Part shown: piece after piece, positions 17,873-27,377 of the stretch
How positions within the stretch are numbered: the first letter of the stretch is position 1
How the letters are laid out: the number at the start of each line of letters is the position of its first letter
From: JABDMD01 sp965203475
GTDB taxonomy: Bacteria > Pseudomonadota > Gammaproteobacteria > UBA4575
DNA: 64,000 nt
Assembly: GCA_965203475.1 (NCBI GenBank)
Contig: OZ241890.1
Location: forward strand, 186,001 to 250,000
Direction: 5' to 3'
The notes under the pieces: generated by a model
Databases searched by the model: none
What the model was told of the DNA's origin: nothing
Seen by the model: only the letters and a program-made list of their open reading frames with translations
Program-made: the position numbers and the translations under genes

Positions 17873-19201
17873 ATGAGAGAAGGTAGTCTCGAGGCACCTA
17901 CACGGCATCCTATCGATTGGAATGATCCAAAGTTTTACGACGAAGAAAATCTTAATGCCGAGTTGGAACGAGTCTTCGATATCTGTCATGGATGTCGACG
18001 TTGTGTGAGCTTGTGCAATTCATTTCCAACTCTTTTTGATTTAGTCGATGAATCCGAAACCATGGAAGTGGATGGTGTCGATAAGGCCGATTACATCAAG
18101 GTGGTTGATCATTGCTATTTATGTGACTTATGTTTCTTAACAAAATGCCCCTATGTCCCTCCACATGAGTGGAATGTAGATTTCCCACATTTAATGTTAC
18201 GTGCCAAAGCGATTAAATATAAAAATCAAGGAGCTTCTAAGCGTGACAACATGTTGAGTAATACGGATAAGAATGGCTGGTTTTATGGAATTCCTGTAGT
18301 AGCGCAAACAGTCAATACAGTGAATCGCAATAGCATTGCACGTAAGCAGATGAAAAAAACATTAGGTATACACCCGGATGCCTATTTACCTAAATATCAA
18401 AGCAAGTCTGCAAAGAAACAATTTGGTAAACGTCAATCTTCTATTTCGAGTCCAGTCTCAGTAGGAAGTACAGGCGGTAAAGTGGCTATTTATGCCACCT
18501 GTTATGGAAATCATAATGAACCTGCGCTAGTAGAAGACTTAATTAAAATTTTTGAGCATAACAACATTGTAACCAAACTGATTACACATGATAAATGTTG
18601 CAGTATGCCTAAACTGGAATTGGGTGATTTAGAAGCAGTTGCAGCAAATAAAGATCATAACGTTCCCATTATGATGGATGTCATTAATGGCGGGTGGGAT
18701 ATTATTGCACCCATTCCTTCTTGTGTCTTAATGTTTAAACAAGAATTACCTTTAATGTTTCCAGAAGATGAAGCACTAAAGAAAATACAGCAATCCATTT
18801 TTGATCCGTTTGAATATTTGGCGTTGAGACACAAAGAAGATTTACTCAATACTGATTTCAAAACTTCATTAGGAAAAATTTCTTATCATGCCCCTTGTCA
18901 TTTGCGTGTGCAAAATATGGGAAATAAAACACGAGATATTCTTAATTTAGTACCGGATACAGAAATTGATTTAATTGAACGTTGTGCAGGACATGATGGC
19001 ACCTATGCAGTAAAAGAAGAGTTTCATGAGGTTTCAATGAAAATTGCACGACCTGTCGTAAATAAAATAAAGAAAAACGAACCGAATTATTTTTCTAGTG
19101 ATTGTCCATTAGCAGGACATCATTTGGCGAATGGAGTTGATAAAAATCAATCTTCACCTACACACCCCATAACATTATTAAAAATGGCTTATGGACTTTA
19201 A
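17873..19201 (+). CDS. Fe-S oxidoreductase with two 4Fe-4S motifs and CCG domains (GlpC/HdrD-like)
   Basis: The 442-residue protein begins with two ferredoxin-type clusters: CHGCRRCVSLC near 38-48 and CYLCDLCFLTKC near 83-94. Two cysteine-rich CCG-type domains follow, one around DKCCSMPKLE and one around YHAPCHLR...RCAGHDGTYA. This is the plan of heterodisulfide reductase subunit D and of GlpC, which pass electrons between flavoproteins, thiols or quinones. The second CCG triplet reads CAG, so its cluster ligands may differ from the standard. It lies 89 bases after rubrerythrin and overlaps the DUF3501 gene. A role as the rubrerythrin reductase is an inference from position. Confidence 0.85.
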   Translation: MREGSLEAPTRHPIDWNDPKFYDEENLNAELERVFDICHGCRRCVSLCNSFPTLFDLVDESETMEVDGVDKADYIKVVDHCYLCDLCFLTKCPYVPPHEWNVDFPHLMLRAKAIKYKNQGASKRDNMLSNTDKNGWFYGIPVVAQTVNTVNRNSIARKQMKKTLGIHPDAYLPKYQSKSAKKQFGKRQSSISSPVSVGSTGGKVAIYATCYGNHNEPALVEDLIKIFEHNNIVTKLITHDKCCSMPKLELGDLEAVAANKDHNVPIMMDVINGGWDIIAPIPSCVLMFKQELPLMFPEDEALKKIQQSIFDPFEYLALRHKEDLLNTDFKTSLGKISYHAPCHLRVQNMGNKTRDILNLVPDTEIDLIERCAGHDGTYAVKEEFHEVSMKIARPVVNKIKKNEPNYFSSDCPLAGHHLANGVDKNQSSPTHPITLLKMAYGL

Positions 19202-19790
19202 TAAAATGCAAAAGTTAACACGACAAGATTTGCATTCTTTAGAAGATTACGCCGCAATGCGCAATGAGTTTCGTGCACAAGTGATCCAGCATAAAAAAAA
19301 TCGAGTAATACAAGTTGGGCCTAACGTTACCATGCATTTTGAAGATCGTTTAATCATGCAGTATCAAATTCAGGAAATGTTGCGCGCAGAACGAATATTT
19401 GAAAGCGAAGGCATACAGGAGGAATTGGATGCTTACAATCCCATGATCCCGGATGGCAGTAATTGGAAAGTTACGTTTATGATTGAGTTTCCAGATCCGG
19501 AAGAGCGTGGCGTAAAGCTTCGAGAATTATTAGGCATTGAAGACCAAACCTATGTGCTAGTCTCTGGCTTTGACAAAGTCCATCCTATCAGTGATGAAGA
19601 TTTGCCACGCGAAACTGCAGAAAAGACAGCATCCGTACACTTTATGCGCTTTGAATTAACACCCGAAATGGTTACTGCATTAAAAGAAGGCGCTGCACTT
19701 AGTATTGGAATCGATCACCCCAACTATCAACATGCAATTGAAGCACTACCAGAATCGGTAAGAGAGTCTTTGATAGTGGATTTGGACTAA
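19191..19790 (+). CDS. DUF3501 family protein
   Basis: At 199 residues it matches the DUF3501 pattern: LTRQDLHSLEDYAAMRNEFR at the start, then HFEDRLIMQYQIQEMLRAE, and FMRFELTPEM in the C-terminal half. The start overlaps the preceding stop by 11 bases; a second ATG at 19206 (MQKLTRQ) is equally possible and would remove the overlap. No catalytic motif is known for the family. Tight coupling to the Fe-S oxidoreductase and proximity to rubrerythrin suggest it serves the same redox reaction, perhaps as a partner subunit. Confidence 0.8.
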   Translation: MDFNKMQKLTRQDLHSLEDYAAMRNEFRAQVIQHKKNRVIQVGPNVTMHFEDRLIMQYQIQEMLRAERIFESEGIQEELDAYNPMIPDGSNWKVTFMIEFPDPEERGVKLRELLGIEDQTYVLVSGFDKVHPISDEDLPRETAEKTASVHFMRFELTPEMVTALKEGAALSIGIDHPNYQHAIEALPESVRESLIVDLD

Positions 19791-19881
19791 ATTAAAGAGA
19801 CAAAACTTCCTTATTTTTTTATCATATTGATGGCTAACAATTAGCGGCATCAGCTTTGTGATTTAAAATAGGAGAAGTAAA

Positions 19882-20223
19882 ATGAAATACGTAATAAGAT
19901 TTCGAGGTGTGTTTTTTCTATTTTTATTATTGTTTATATCATTAACATTTGCTTCAGGGATAAAAGATGTTGTGGTGTATGTAAATAATGTAAAAAGTAA
20001 TGGTTCAAAGATACAAGTAATAACATTAAGGAATGGCGTAATTTATGAAGTTCCTAAAAAAAATAAATCTATTCAAAGAGGCGATCAAGTTGAAGTAGTA
20101 GAATCTTCTAGAGAATTAAACGAACAAGTAAAAGAAAAACATCCCAAGGCAATTCCAGCTGAATCGGTAAAAGTTTTATCGCGTGATACTAAGTTAGGTA
20201 GTGGTGCTGGAACACTCATGTAA
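19882..20223 (+). CDS. Secreted protein of unknown function
   Basis: The 113-residue protein has a good N-terminal signal sequence (RFRGVFFLFLLLFISLTFASG, cleavage near 25). The mature part alternates short hydrophobic strands (VVVYVNNV, KIQVITLRNGVIYEV) with charged stretches and looks like a small beta-rich domain. GGAGAAG lies just before the ATG. I do not recognise the family. It is separated from DUF3501 by 91 bases and converges on fdhD. Confidence 0.6.
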   Translation: MKYVIRFRGVFFLFLLLFISLTFASGIKDVVVYVNNVKSNGSKIQVITLRNGVIYEVPKKNKSIQRGDQVEVVESSRELNEQVKEKHPKAIPAESVKVLSRDTKLGSGAGTLM

Positions 20224-20246
20224 TTTTAAATATTGTTCGCATGTGC

Positions 20247-21092
20247 TCACTTTTTAGGTGTGCGTGTAGGAGGTGAGTCAAATTCAATTTGATCAACGCC
20301 GTTATAGACTAAAAATGCTTTGCCTTTAGCACGTGCAATCATAACAATGCCTAGATCACGAGCGAGTTCTAATCCCATGTTGGTAACGCCCGAACGTGAA
20401 AGTAAAACAGGAATGCCCATGTTGGCTGATTTCATGACCATTTCCGAGGTAAGCCTGCCTGTGGTATAGAAAATTTTATCGCCACCTGTTTGATGTTCGA
20501 GCCACATCCAGCCTGAAATCGCATCGGCTGCATTATGTCTACCAACATCTTCTACAAATTTTAGAATTTTTTTATCCAAACAAAGTGCGCAGCCGTGTAC
20601 TGCACCTGCTTTTTTATAAATTTCATTATGGCGTGTTATTTCGGCAAGTAATTCATATATTTTTGATTGTGCTAATGTAACTTTTGGAAGCTTTGCATCA
20701 TAAAGCTTATCTAATGTGCAACTAAATACAGTACCTTGTCCGCAGCCTGAGGTTACTGTGCGTTTGCTTAGCTTTTCTTCCCAGTCCGTAATTTCTTTGC
20801 CGCTTTGTAATTTAATTTCGACAAGTTCTTTTTCCCAATTTACATTAACCGATGCGACGTCCGTAATTTCTTCCAGTAATTTTTGATTTCGTAAATAGCC
20901 TAAGGCTAGCTCTTCAGGATGCGTGCCAAGTGTCATCAAGGTTACAATTTCGCGATCATTTACTTTTAAAGTAAGAGGTGATTCACCTGCAACGTGCACT
21001 TCACGTTGATTATTAAATTGATCAACGGCTTGTACCGCATGGGTTGGCGCTAGTCCTTCGCGCGACATTTGTGGTCGATATAGTTTGTCCAT
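20247..21092 (-). CDS. fdhD: FdhD, sulfurtransferase for formate dehydrogenase
   Basis: FdhD passes sulfur from IscS to the molybdenum/tungsten cofactor of formate dehydrogenase. The 281-residue sequence shows the family blocks ESPLTLKVNDREIVTLM, LGTHPEELALGYL, VHGCALC, VEDVGRHNAADAISGW and TTGRLTSEMVMK. The active-site loop reads TSGCGQGT: Cys 117 is present, but the second cysteine of the CxxC pair described in E. coli is replaced by Gly. Formate dehydrogenase genes are not in this window. Nine bases separate it from radA upstream, so both are probably co-transcribed. Confidence 0.93.
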   Translation of the reverse strand: MDKLYRPQMSREGLAPTHAVQAVDQFNNQREVHVAGESPLTLKVNDREIVTLMTLGTHPEELALGYLRNQKLLEEITDVASVNVNWEKELVEIKLQSGKEITDWEEKLSKRTVTSGCGQGTVFSCTLDKLYDAKLPKVTLAQSKIYELLAEITRHNEIYKKAGAVHGCALCLDKKILKFVEDVGRHNAADAISGWMWLEHQTGGDKIFYTTGRLTSEMVMKSANMGIPVLLSRSGVTNMGLELARDLGIVMIARAKGKAFLVYNGVDQIEFDSPPTRTPKK

Positions 21093-21101
21093 GTTTAAAA
21101 T

Positions 21102-22454
21102 TTACAGTGCTTGATCAATCGCCTGACTTAGTTTGTCTACAGCAATAAGATCTAATCCTGAAATTTTTTCTTTCGGATGGTTGGCGCTTGGGATGATTGC
21201 TTTAGTAAATCCGTGTTCCTTGGCTTCTTTTAATCGCGAAACCCCATTGAATACAGGACGAATTTCGCCTGTAAGACCAACTTCGCCAAATACAATTAGT
21301 TTTCGATCCAAAGCTTGATCTCGAAAACTAGAATAGGCAGCTAACAATACGGCAAGATCGGCACCGGTTTCTTTTAATTGCACTCCGCCTACAATATTTA
21401 CAAATACATCTTTATCGTAAATGGCAATGTTTCCATGGCGATGCAAAATTGCAAGTAGCATAGTTAATCGATTTTGCTCAATACCAACGGTTACGCGTCT
21501 GGCATGTCCAGTAGGGTTGTCATCCACCAATGATTGAACTTCTAGTAATAGTGGTCGAGTCGCTTCGCAGGTAACTGTAATAACACTGCCCGGCGTATGT
21601 TCACTGCGTTGCGCTAAAAATATGGCCGAAGGGTTTTTAACACCTTTAAGACCGGTATCTTGCATCGCAAAAACGCCTAATTCATTTACGGCACCAAAGC
21701 GATTTTTCACTGCCCGTAACACGCGGTAACGTCCCCCTTCATCACCTTCAAAATATAAAACAGTATCGACGACATGTTCTAACACTCGAGGGCCTGCAAT
21801 TGATCCGTCTTTAGTGACATGACCCACAACAAATACGGTAGTGTTGGTTTGTTTTGCAAACTGGGTAATTTGATTAGCACATTCTCTTACTTGGGAAACT
21901 GAACCAGCAGCTGAAGGGGTCTTCTCAGAAGAAAGTGTTTGAATCGAATCGATTACCATGATGTTGGGTCGTTCTCGCATTGCGTTCGATAAAATTTCTT
22001 CTAAATTATTGGATGCAATCACACGCAGTGTTGCATCTTTATACCCAAGGCGTTCAGCACGAAGTGCAACTTGTTGCAATGACTCTTCGCCGGTGACATA
22101 AAGTGCACGCTCACGTTCCAGTGCACTTAATACTTGTAACAGCAGGGTAGATTTTCCTATACCTGGATTTCCGCCCACTAAAATGACCGAGCCTTGAACA
22201 ATGCCACCACCCAACACACGATCCAATTCTGCTAATGGAGTTTTAATTCGGTCATGGGTTTCATACGTAATTTCGTTGATCGATTGCACTTCATTCATTC
22301 CACTGGAATGCGCAAATGCCGAAACCTTTTGTTTTTGAAAAACGGCGGCCTGTTTTTCAATGGAATTCCAAGCGCCACATTCGGAACATTGGCCCATCCA
22401 TTTGGAAAACAGGCCAGAGCATTCGGTGCAAATATAAGTTAATTCTTTTGCCAT
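21102..22454 (-). CDS. radA: DNA repair protein RadA
   Basis: RadA is a hexameric branch-migration helicase of recombination. The 450-residue sequence has a four-cysteine zinc finger at the N terminus (CTEC...CSEC), Walker A GGNPGIGKST near 95, the RadA-specific KNRFG motif, and a Lon-protease-like C-terminal domain (GGVQLKETGADLAVLLA, FGEVGLTGEIRP). All features are intact. The E. coli neighbour serB is absent; fdhD follows instead. Confidence 0.97.
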   Translation of the reverse strand: MAKELTYICTECSGLFSKWMGQCSECGAWNSIEKQAAVFQKQKVSAFAHSSGMNEVQSINEITYETHDRIKTPLAELDRVLGGGIVQGSVILVGGNPGIGKSTLLLQVLSALERERALYVTGEESLQQVALRAERLGYKDATLRVIASNNLEEILSNAMRERPNIMVIDSIQTLSSEKTPSAAGSVSQVRECANQITQFAKQTNTTVFVVGHVTKDGSIAGPRVLEHVVDTVLYFEGDEGGRYRVLRAVKNRFGAVNELGVFAMQDTGLKGVKNPSAIFLAQRSEHTPGSVITVTCEATRPLLLEVQSLVDDNPTGHARRVTVGIEQNRLTMLLAILHRHGNIAIYDKDVFVNIVGGVQLKETGADLAVLLAAYSSFRDQALDRKLIVFGEVGLTGEIRPVFNGVSRLKEAKEHGFTKAIIPSANHPKEKISGLDLIAVDKLSQAIDQAL

Positions 22455-22506
22455 ACTGGCATTGTACTAGATCAAATGAAATTCTGGCGTTGCCAGAAAG
22501 AGATGC

Positions 22507-23784
22507 TTAGGCGACTTGCTCGCTTGTCGCAAGGCGCGGGCTAATGCGCACGGTGCGCACAGCATTATTCTGGATTTGGACGACTTCGATAGGATAGCCG
22601 TCGATTAATACACTGGTGCCCGCTTCTGGAATTGATTCCATATGTTCCAAAATTAAGCCATTGATAGTTTTCGGCCCGTCTTCGTGTAACTCCCATTCCA
22701 ATACTTTATTAATGTCACGAATATGCGTACTTCCATCCACCACAAAGGTGCCATCTTTTTGAGGGTGAATTTCAATATCGTATGTAGCGGGATCGTTAGT
22801 AAATTCACCTACAATTTCTTCCAATAAATCTTCTAATGTCACTAAGCCTTGAATGTCTCCAAATTCATCTACCACTAAACTAAAGCGGCGCTTTTTATTC
22901 TGAAATTCAAACAACAGTTTTTTTAAGTTGGTGCCTTCCGGAATAAAATAAGGTTCGCGCAAAATGCTTTCTAGGTCTTCTTTTTCTGGTTCTTTGTTTA
23001 GTGTGTTCAGCGTAAATTTGCGAATATGCATAAAGCCTACAACGTTATCTATATGCCCGCGAAATACGGGAATGCGTGTGTATGAAATATTTTTTAATTG
23101 ATCAAGAATATCTTCCCAATCATCATCCAAATCAATTCCCATGATTTCATTTTTAGGAATCATGATGTCTTCCGCTGTAATTTTTTCTAAATCCAAAACA
23201 CCTAACAACATTTGTTGGTGCTCGGATGAAATAGATGTGCCTTGATCATTTACAACTGTACGCAATTCATCATGACTTAATGAAGTGAAAACATTTTCGT
23301 TTACATCAACACCAAACAATCTAAGCAAAGAGTTAGAAATTAAATTAACTATCCATACAAAGGGATAAGTAATAACAAGCAAGGGTTTGTAAATGATTGC
23401 AGCAGGCAAAGCGACTTTTTCTGAATGTACGGCGGCAAGCGTTTTAGGTGTAAGTTCGGCTAATATTAAAATTGCAAAAATTAAAATAAATGTTGCAATT
23501 GCAATTCCCACTTCACCATGCATTCGATAACCAATGTATGCAGAAAGTTGTGCTATTAATATATTGACAACATTATTGCCAAGCAGAATTAAGCCAATTA
23601 AACGATCTGGTTTTTCAAGGAGTTGTTCGGCCTGTTTGGCACCAGGCGTTTGATTTTTGGCTAAATGACGCAAGCGGTAACGGTTAAGAGCCATTAACGC
23701 GGTTTCTGAGCCAGAGAAAAAGGCTGAGAGAAAAAATAAAATGAGCAACACTATAAATAGCGTGCTTATCGAGTATTCATCCAA
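22507..23784 (-). CDS. corB: CNNM/CorB-type membrane protein (DUF21-CBS-CorC)
   Basis: The 425-residue protein has the HlyC/CorC layout. An N-terminal DUF21 membrane domain (about 1-150) includes SAFFSGSETALMALNRYRL. A pair of CBS domains (about 195-330, with EDIMIPKNEI) and a CorC_HlyC domain at the C terminus (TFVVDGSTHIRDINKVLEW) follow. CNNM/CorB proteins export or regulate Mg. The position beside ypjD and ffh is that of E. coli YfjD (CorB), which supports that assignment over YtfL. The 60-base gap to ypjD upstream suggests one transcript. Confidence 0.88.
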   Translation of the reverse strand: MDEYSISTLFIVLLILFFLSAFFSGSETALMALNRYRLRHLAKNQTPGAKQAEQLLEKPDRLIGLILLGNNVVNILIAQLSAYIGYRMHGEVGIAIATFILIFAILILAELTPKTLAAVHSEKVALPAAIIYKPLLVITYPFVWIVNLISNSLLRLFGVDVNENVFTSLSHDELRTVVNDQGTSISSEHQQMLLGVLDLEKITAEDIMIPKNEIMGIDLDDDWEDILDQLKNISYTRIPVFRGHIDNVVGFMHIRKFTLNTLNKEPEKEDLESILREPYFIPEGTNLKKLLFEFQNKKRRFSLVVDEFGDIQGLVTLEDLLEEIVGEFTNDPATYDIEIHPQKDGTFVVDGSTHIRDINKVLEWELHEDGPKTINGLILEHMESIPEAGTSVLIDGYPIEVVQIQNNAVRTVRISPRLATSEQVA

Positions 23785-23844
23785 GGTCTATGCGACCCTC
23801 CAGTAATAAACATGTATCTATTAACAGTCGCGGGAATGAATTTG

Positions 23845-24669
23845 TCAAGTAACCGGTACGGTCACCACTCTGTCCAGTATTAATTCCTGGACAAACTTGC
23901 TGCCTAAATAAGCCAGAATTAGGAAAGCAAAGCCTCCCAGAGTCCAGCGAATAGCGGTCCCACCGCGCCAGCCAAATTGCCAGCGACCCCACAATAGCCA
24001 AGCGAATATTATCCAGGCCAATATTGATAAAATTGTTTTATGCGCAACATGTTGCTCAAACATATTTTCTAAAAATAAAAAACCACTGATCAAAGCTACA
24101 CTTAATAATATAAATCCAACGGTTATGGTCTGAAACAAAAACTTTTCTGAATCATGTAATGGAGGCAGGTTGCCTGTCATGCCTCCAAAATCTAACTTGC
24201 GAATATGCCTTTCTTGATTTAATAAAATAAGAGACTGCAATGCTGAAATCGTAAGTACACTAAATGCAAACAAGGATGTGACAATATGAAATTGTAGTCC
24301 GTGCAAGTTTGTAGATGATGTTGTTACCTCAGGACGTAGGATCGTTAGAAAGATACCTGCAATTACGATGGGTAAAAGAAAAATTCCGAGAAATTCTTTT
24401 TCTTTTACAAATGTTAATACCAAAATTATTGTAGAAATTATAAACAGTACGATGGATAGTGCGTTGTAAAACGTTAAATTGACACCATGCTCCGTGAACG
24501 TTTGTGGGTATAAATGTAGAGCATGAGCGATGCTTGCGGCCGCCCATAAGATAAGCATTACTGGCCGAAAATTAGGTTTCGCATTCGTCGTTCGATGTGT
24601 GCCCCACAAAATGAGCACAAACGTCAAGGCATACAATAAGATGCTTGAATATTTGAGGATACTTGTCAT
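23845..24669 (-). CDS. ypjD: YpjD-like CcsA/HemX-type inner membrane protein
   Basis: The 274-residue, very hydrophobic protein has about eight membrane helices and the cytochrome-c assembly (CcsA/CcmC-like) pattern, with conserved histidines in LHGLQFHIV and EQHVAHKTILSILAW, plus LLWGRWQFGWRGGTAIRWT near the C terminus. CcsA relatives handle heme, but E. coli YpjD has no settled role. The ypjD-ffh divergent order with corB on the far side is the same as in E. coli, so orthology is well supported by context. Confidence 0.85.
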   Translation of the reverse strand: MTSILKYSSILLYALTFVLILWGTHRTTNAKPNFRPVMLILWAAASIAHALHLYPQTFTEHGVNLTFYNALSIVLFIISTIILVLTFVKEKEFLGIFLLPIVIAGIFLTILRPEVTTSSTNLHGLQFHIVTSLFAFSVLTISALQSLILLNQERHIRKLDFGGMTGNLPPLHDSEKFLFQTITVGFILLSVALISGFLFLENMFEQHVAHKTILSILAWIIFAWLLWGRWQFGWRGGTAIRWTLGGFAFLILAYLGSKFVQELILDRVVTVPVT

Positions 24670-24830
24670 ATGAAATTAATGCGATCTAGCAAATTATGTG
24701 ATACACGTCTTGTGAATTAAAGCCCCATATAGCATTTCCAACAAAACAGGCGAGAAGAAGTGCGATTGGTTAGACATTTCTGGTATCAAAACAAATGATA
24801 GCATTAATCGCTTTTTAGCATTTTACAAAT

Positions 24831-25598
24831 ATGAAAATTCGCGTTCTAGGCTGTAGCGGCGGAATCGGTTTAGGCCTTAAAACCACGTCTCTGTTACTTG
24901 ATGATACGGTCCTGGTGGATTGTGGCACTGGGTTGGGCGACTTATCGCTAGAAGAAATGACCAAGCTACAGCATATCTTTATCACGCATAGTCATCTTGA
25001 TCATATCGCCTTACTTCCCATGTTCCTGGATACGGTCTATGACCATTTGGTCGATCACCCGGTCACATTGCATTGTAAGCAAGAGACCTATGACATCCTG
25101 GCACGACATATTTTTAACTGGAATGTTTGGCCAAACTTTTTTGAATTACCCAACGCGGAAACGCCGGTTATTGTTTATGAATCCATGCAACCGCAAGACA
25201 GCATCGAATTTGGCGACAAGATAGTAAAAATGACTGAGGTTAATCATGTAGTTCCTGCTTCTGCCTTTATTGTAAAAAATGGAACCGCCACCATTGCGTT
25301 TACGGGAGACACGTATATTAATGATGAATTCTGGGAAGCGTTAAACGAGGAGCCACAGGTAGATGCCATTATCATTGAATGTGGATTTACGAATGAAGAT
25401 AAAGCGATTGGCCGTGATGCAAAACATTACTATCCCAATGCATTGGCGCAAGACTTAACCAAGCTCAACCATTCTCCAAAGCTCTACATTACCCATCTAC
25501 AGCCTGGCAAAGAAAAAAACATCATGGATCAGCTCATATCAGAGATTCAAAACTTCGAGATTCGTCAGCTCACCAGTGGCGAGACAATTTCGCTATAA
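24831..25598 (+). CDS. Metallo-beta-lactamase-fold hydrolase, cyclic-nucleotide phosphodiesterase class II-like
   Basis: The 255-residue protein has the MBL fold metal motif THSHLDH at about 52-58. Further ligand regions are NHVVPA, FTGDTY (Asp) and ITHLQPG near the C terminus. The start MKIRVLGCSGGIG and overall length match proteins annotated as 3',5'-cyclic-nucleotide phosphodiesterase, class II type. Whether cAMP is really the substrate is not decidable from sequence; other MBL hydrolases share these ligands. It precedes ffh by 69 bases. Confidence 0.78.
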   Translation: MKIRVLGCSGGIGLGLKTTSLLLDDTVLVDCGTGLGDLSLEEMTKLQHIFITHSHLDHIALLPMFLDTVYDHLVDHPVTLHCKQETYDILARHIFNWNVWPNFFELPNAETPVIVYESMQPQDSIEFGDKIVKMTEVNHVVPASAFIVKNGTATIAFTGDTYINDEFWEALNEEPQVDAIIIECGFTNEDKAIGRDAKHYYPNALAQDLTKLNHSPKLYITHLQPGKEKNIMDQLISEIQNFEIRQLTSGETISL

Positions 25599-25667
25599 TC
25601 CCATCTGACTATAATCAATAAGTAAGCACATTTTGTGTGCATAGCAATTTCTATTTAATTACGAATT

Positions 25668-27029
25668 ATGTTTGATAATTTATCTGATCGCTTATCGTCT
25701 ACGGTCAAAAAAATACGTGGCCAGGCAAGACTTAGCGAACAAAACATTCAAGATACCTTGCGCGAAGTGCGCATGGCCTTGCTCGAAGCCGATGTCGCAT
25801 TGCCGGTTGTCCGAGAGTTCATTGAAAATGTAAAACAGAAAGCTTTAGGGCAAGAAGTGCTAGCGAGCCTTTCGCCCGGACAAGCCTTTATTAAAATCGT
25901 TAATGATGAATTGGTGCATCTTATGGGAGATGCCAACGAAACCCTTAGCCTAGCCGCACAACCTCCCGTTGTAATATTAATTGCAGGTTTACAAGGCTCA
26001 GGTAAAACCACCAGTATTGGAAAACTTTCTCGGTGGTTAAAGGAAGATCAAAATAAAAAAGTAGCCGTTGTGAGTTGCGATGTTTATCGTCCAGCGGCTA
26101 TTCAGCAATTACAAACTTTGGCTAAAGATGTAGATGCTGAATTTATTCCCAGTGAGACCACGCAAGCTCCGATCGATATAGCAAATCGTGCTGTTGAAGT
26201 TGCAAAACAACAATTCAAAGATGTTTTGTTAATTGATACTGCAGGTCGATTGCATGTTGATGAAGAGATGATGCAAGAAATTATTGCATTACATTCCGCA
26301 GTACAACCTACGGAAACGTTATTTGTTGTAGATAGCATGAGTGGCCAAGACGCTGCCAATTCCGCACAAGCCTTTAATGAAGCCTTGCCCCTTACCGGTG
26401 TGATTCTTACCAAGATTGATGGCGATGCGCGGGGCGGTGCCGCACTTTCGGTACGACAAATTACAGGCAAACCGATTAAATTTTTAGGTACGGGTGAAAA
26501 AACAACGGCTTTAGAGCCGTTTCACCCGGATCGCATTGCATCACGCATTTTGGGTATGGGCGATGTGGTGAGTTTGGTGGAAGAGGTTCAACAAAATGTT
26601 GATCAAAAGCAAGCACAAAAACTTGCGAAGAAAATTAAAAAAGGCAAGGGCTTTAACCTGGTCGATTTGCGCAATCAACTGGAGCAGATGATGAACATGG
26701 GAGGCTTGGCTGGCATTATGGATAAAATGCCGGGTGCAGTCGGGATGCCGAAAAATGCGAAAATGATGGGAGATGATCAATCGATCATTCGCATGATGGC
26801 CATTATTGACTCGATGACCCCGCAAGAAAGAAGGTTTCCAGACATTATAAAAAACACACGTAAACGCAGAATTGCAGCAGGGTCGGGTACCCAGGTACAA
26901 GATGTTAATCGCTTGCTGAAACAGCATTTGCAAATGAAAAAAATGATGAAAAAGTTCAAAAAAGGCGGCATGCAACGCATGATGCAGACCATGGGCGGGG
27001 GCGGAGGAATTCCGCCGGGCATGAGGTAA
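25668..27029 (+). CDS. ffh: Signal recognition particle GTPase Ffh
   Basis: Ffh binds 4.5S RNA and signal sequences to target proteins to the membrane. The 453-residue protein has the N domain, a G domain with GLQGSGKTT at about 107-115, DTAGR, TKIDGDARGGAAL, and a Met-rich M domain ending MKKMMKKFKKGGMQRMM. It opens the block ffh-rpsP-rimM-trmD-rplS, in E. coli order. The 4.5S RNA gene was not found in this window. Confidence 0.98.
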   Translation: MFDNLSDRLSSTVKKIRGQARLSEQNIQDTLREVRMALLEADVALPVVREFIENVKQKALGQEVLASLSPGQAFIKIVNDELVHLMGDANETLSLAAQPPVVILIAGLQGSGKTTSIGKLSRWLKEDQNKKVAVVSCDVYRPAAIQQLQTLAKDVDAEFIPSETTQAPIDIANRAVEVAKQQFKDVLLIDTAGRLHVDEEMMQEIIALHSAVQPTETLFVVDSMSGQDAANSAQAFNEALPLTGVILTKIDGDARGGAALSVRQITGKPIKFLGTGEKTTALEPFHPDRIASRILGMGDVVSLVEEVQQNVDQKQAQKLAKKIKKGKGFNLVDLRNQLEQMMNMGGLAGIMDKMPGAVGMPKNAKMMGDDQSIIRMMAIIDSMTPQERRFPDIIKNTRKRRIAAGSGTQVQDVNRLLKQHLQMKKMMKKFKKGGMQRMMQTMGGGGGIPPGMR

Positions 27030-27109
27030 AAGGGGTATAGCCTTTATTTTCGGCTCAATATGCGTAAAATTCGCGGCTCGATTAAAGTTAGGAAATATAC
27101 CACCATACT

Positions 27110-27361
27110 ATGGTAACCATTCGATTATCCAGAGGTGGCGCAAAAAAGCGTCCTTTTTACAACATCGTTGTCACGGACTCTCGCAAGCGTCGAGACAGTG
27201 GTTATATTGAGCGCATTGGATATTTTAATCCGGGTGCAAAAGGTGAAGAGGTTCGTCTGCATATCGAAATGGAACGGTATGACCATTGGTGCAGTCATGG
27301 GGCACAACCTTCCGATCGTGTTGCCGGCTTAATCAAGCAGCATTTAAAAGAAGCCGCATAA
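27110..27361 (+). CDS. rpsP: 30S ribosomal protein S16
   Basis: At 83 residues it has the S16 length and pattern: MVTIRLSRGGAKKRPFYNIVV, RDSGYIERIGYFNP and the C-terminal GAQPSDRV (shown in parts). S16 is a primary 16S rRNA-binding protein. It leads rpsP-rimM-trmD-rplS, with the promoter presumably in the 80 bases after ffh. Confidence 0.98.
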   Translation: MVTIRLSRGGAKKRPFYNIVVTDSRKRRDSGYIERIGYFNPGAKGEEVRLHIEMERYDHWCSHGAQPSDRVAGLIKQHLKEAA

Positions 27362-27377
27362 AATTTTCTTAGTCCTC

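Noticed and set aside
26541..26975. Long minus-strand open frames opposite ffh, and 59814-60398 opposite nnr
   Set aside because: They mirror well-supported genes in other frames, have no family-like motifs and no ribosome sites.
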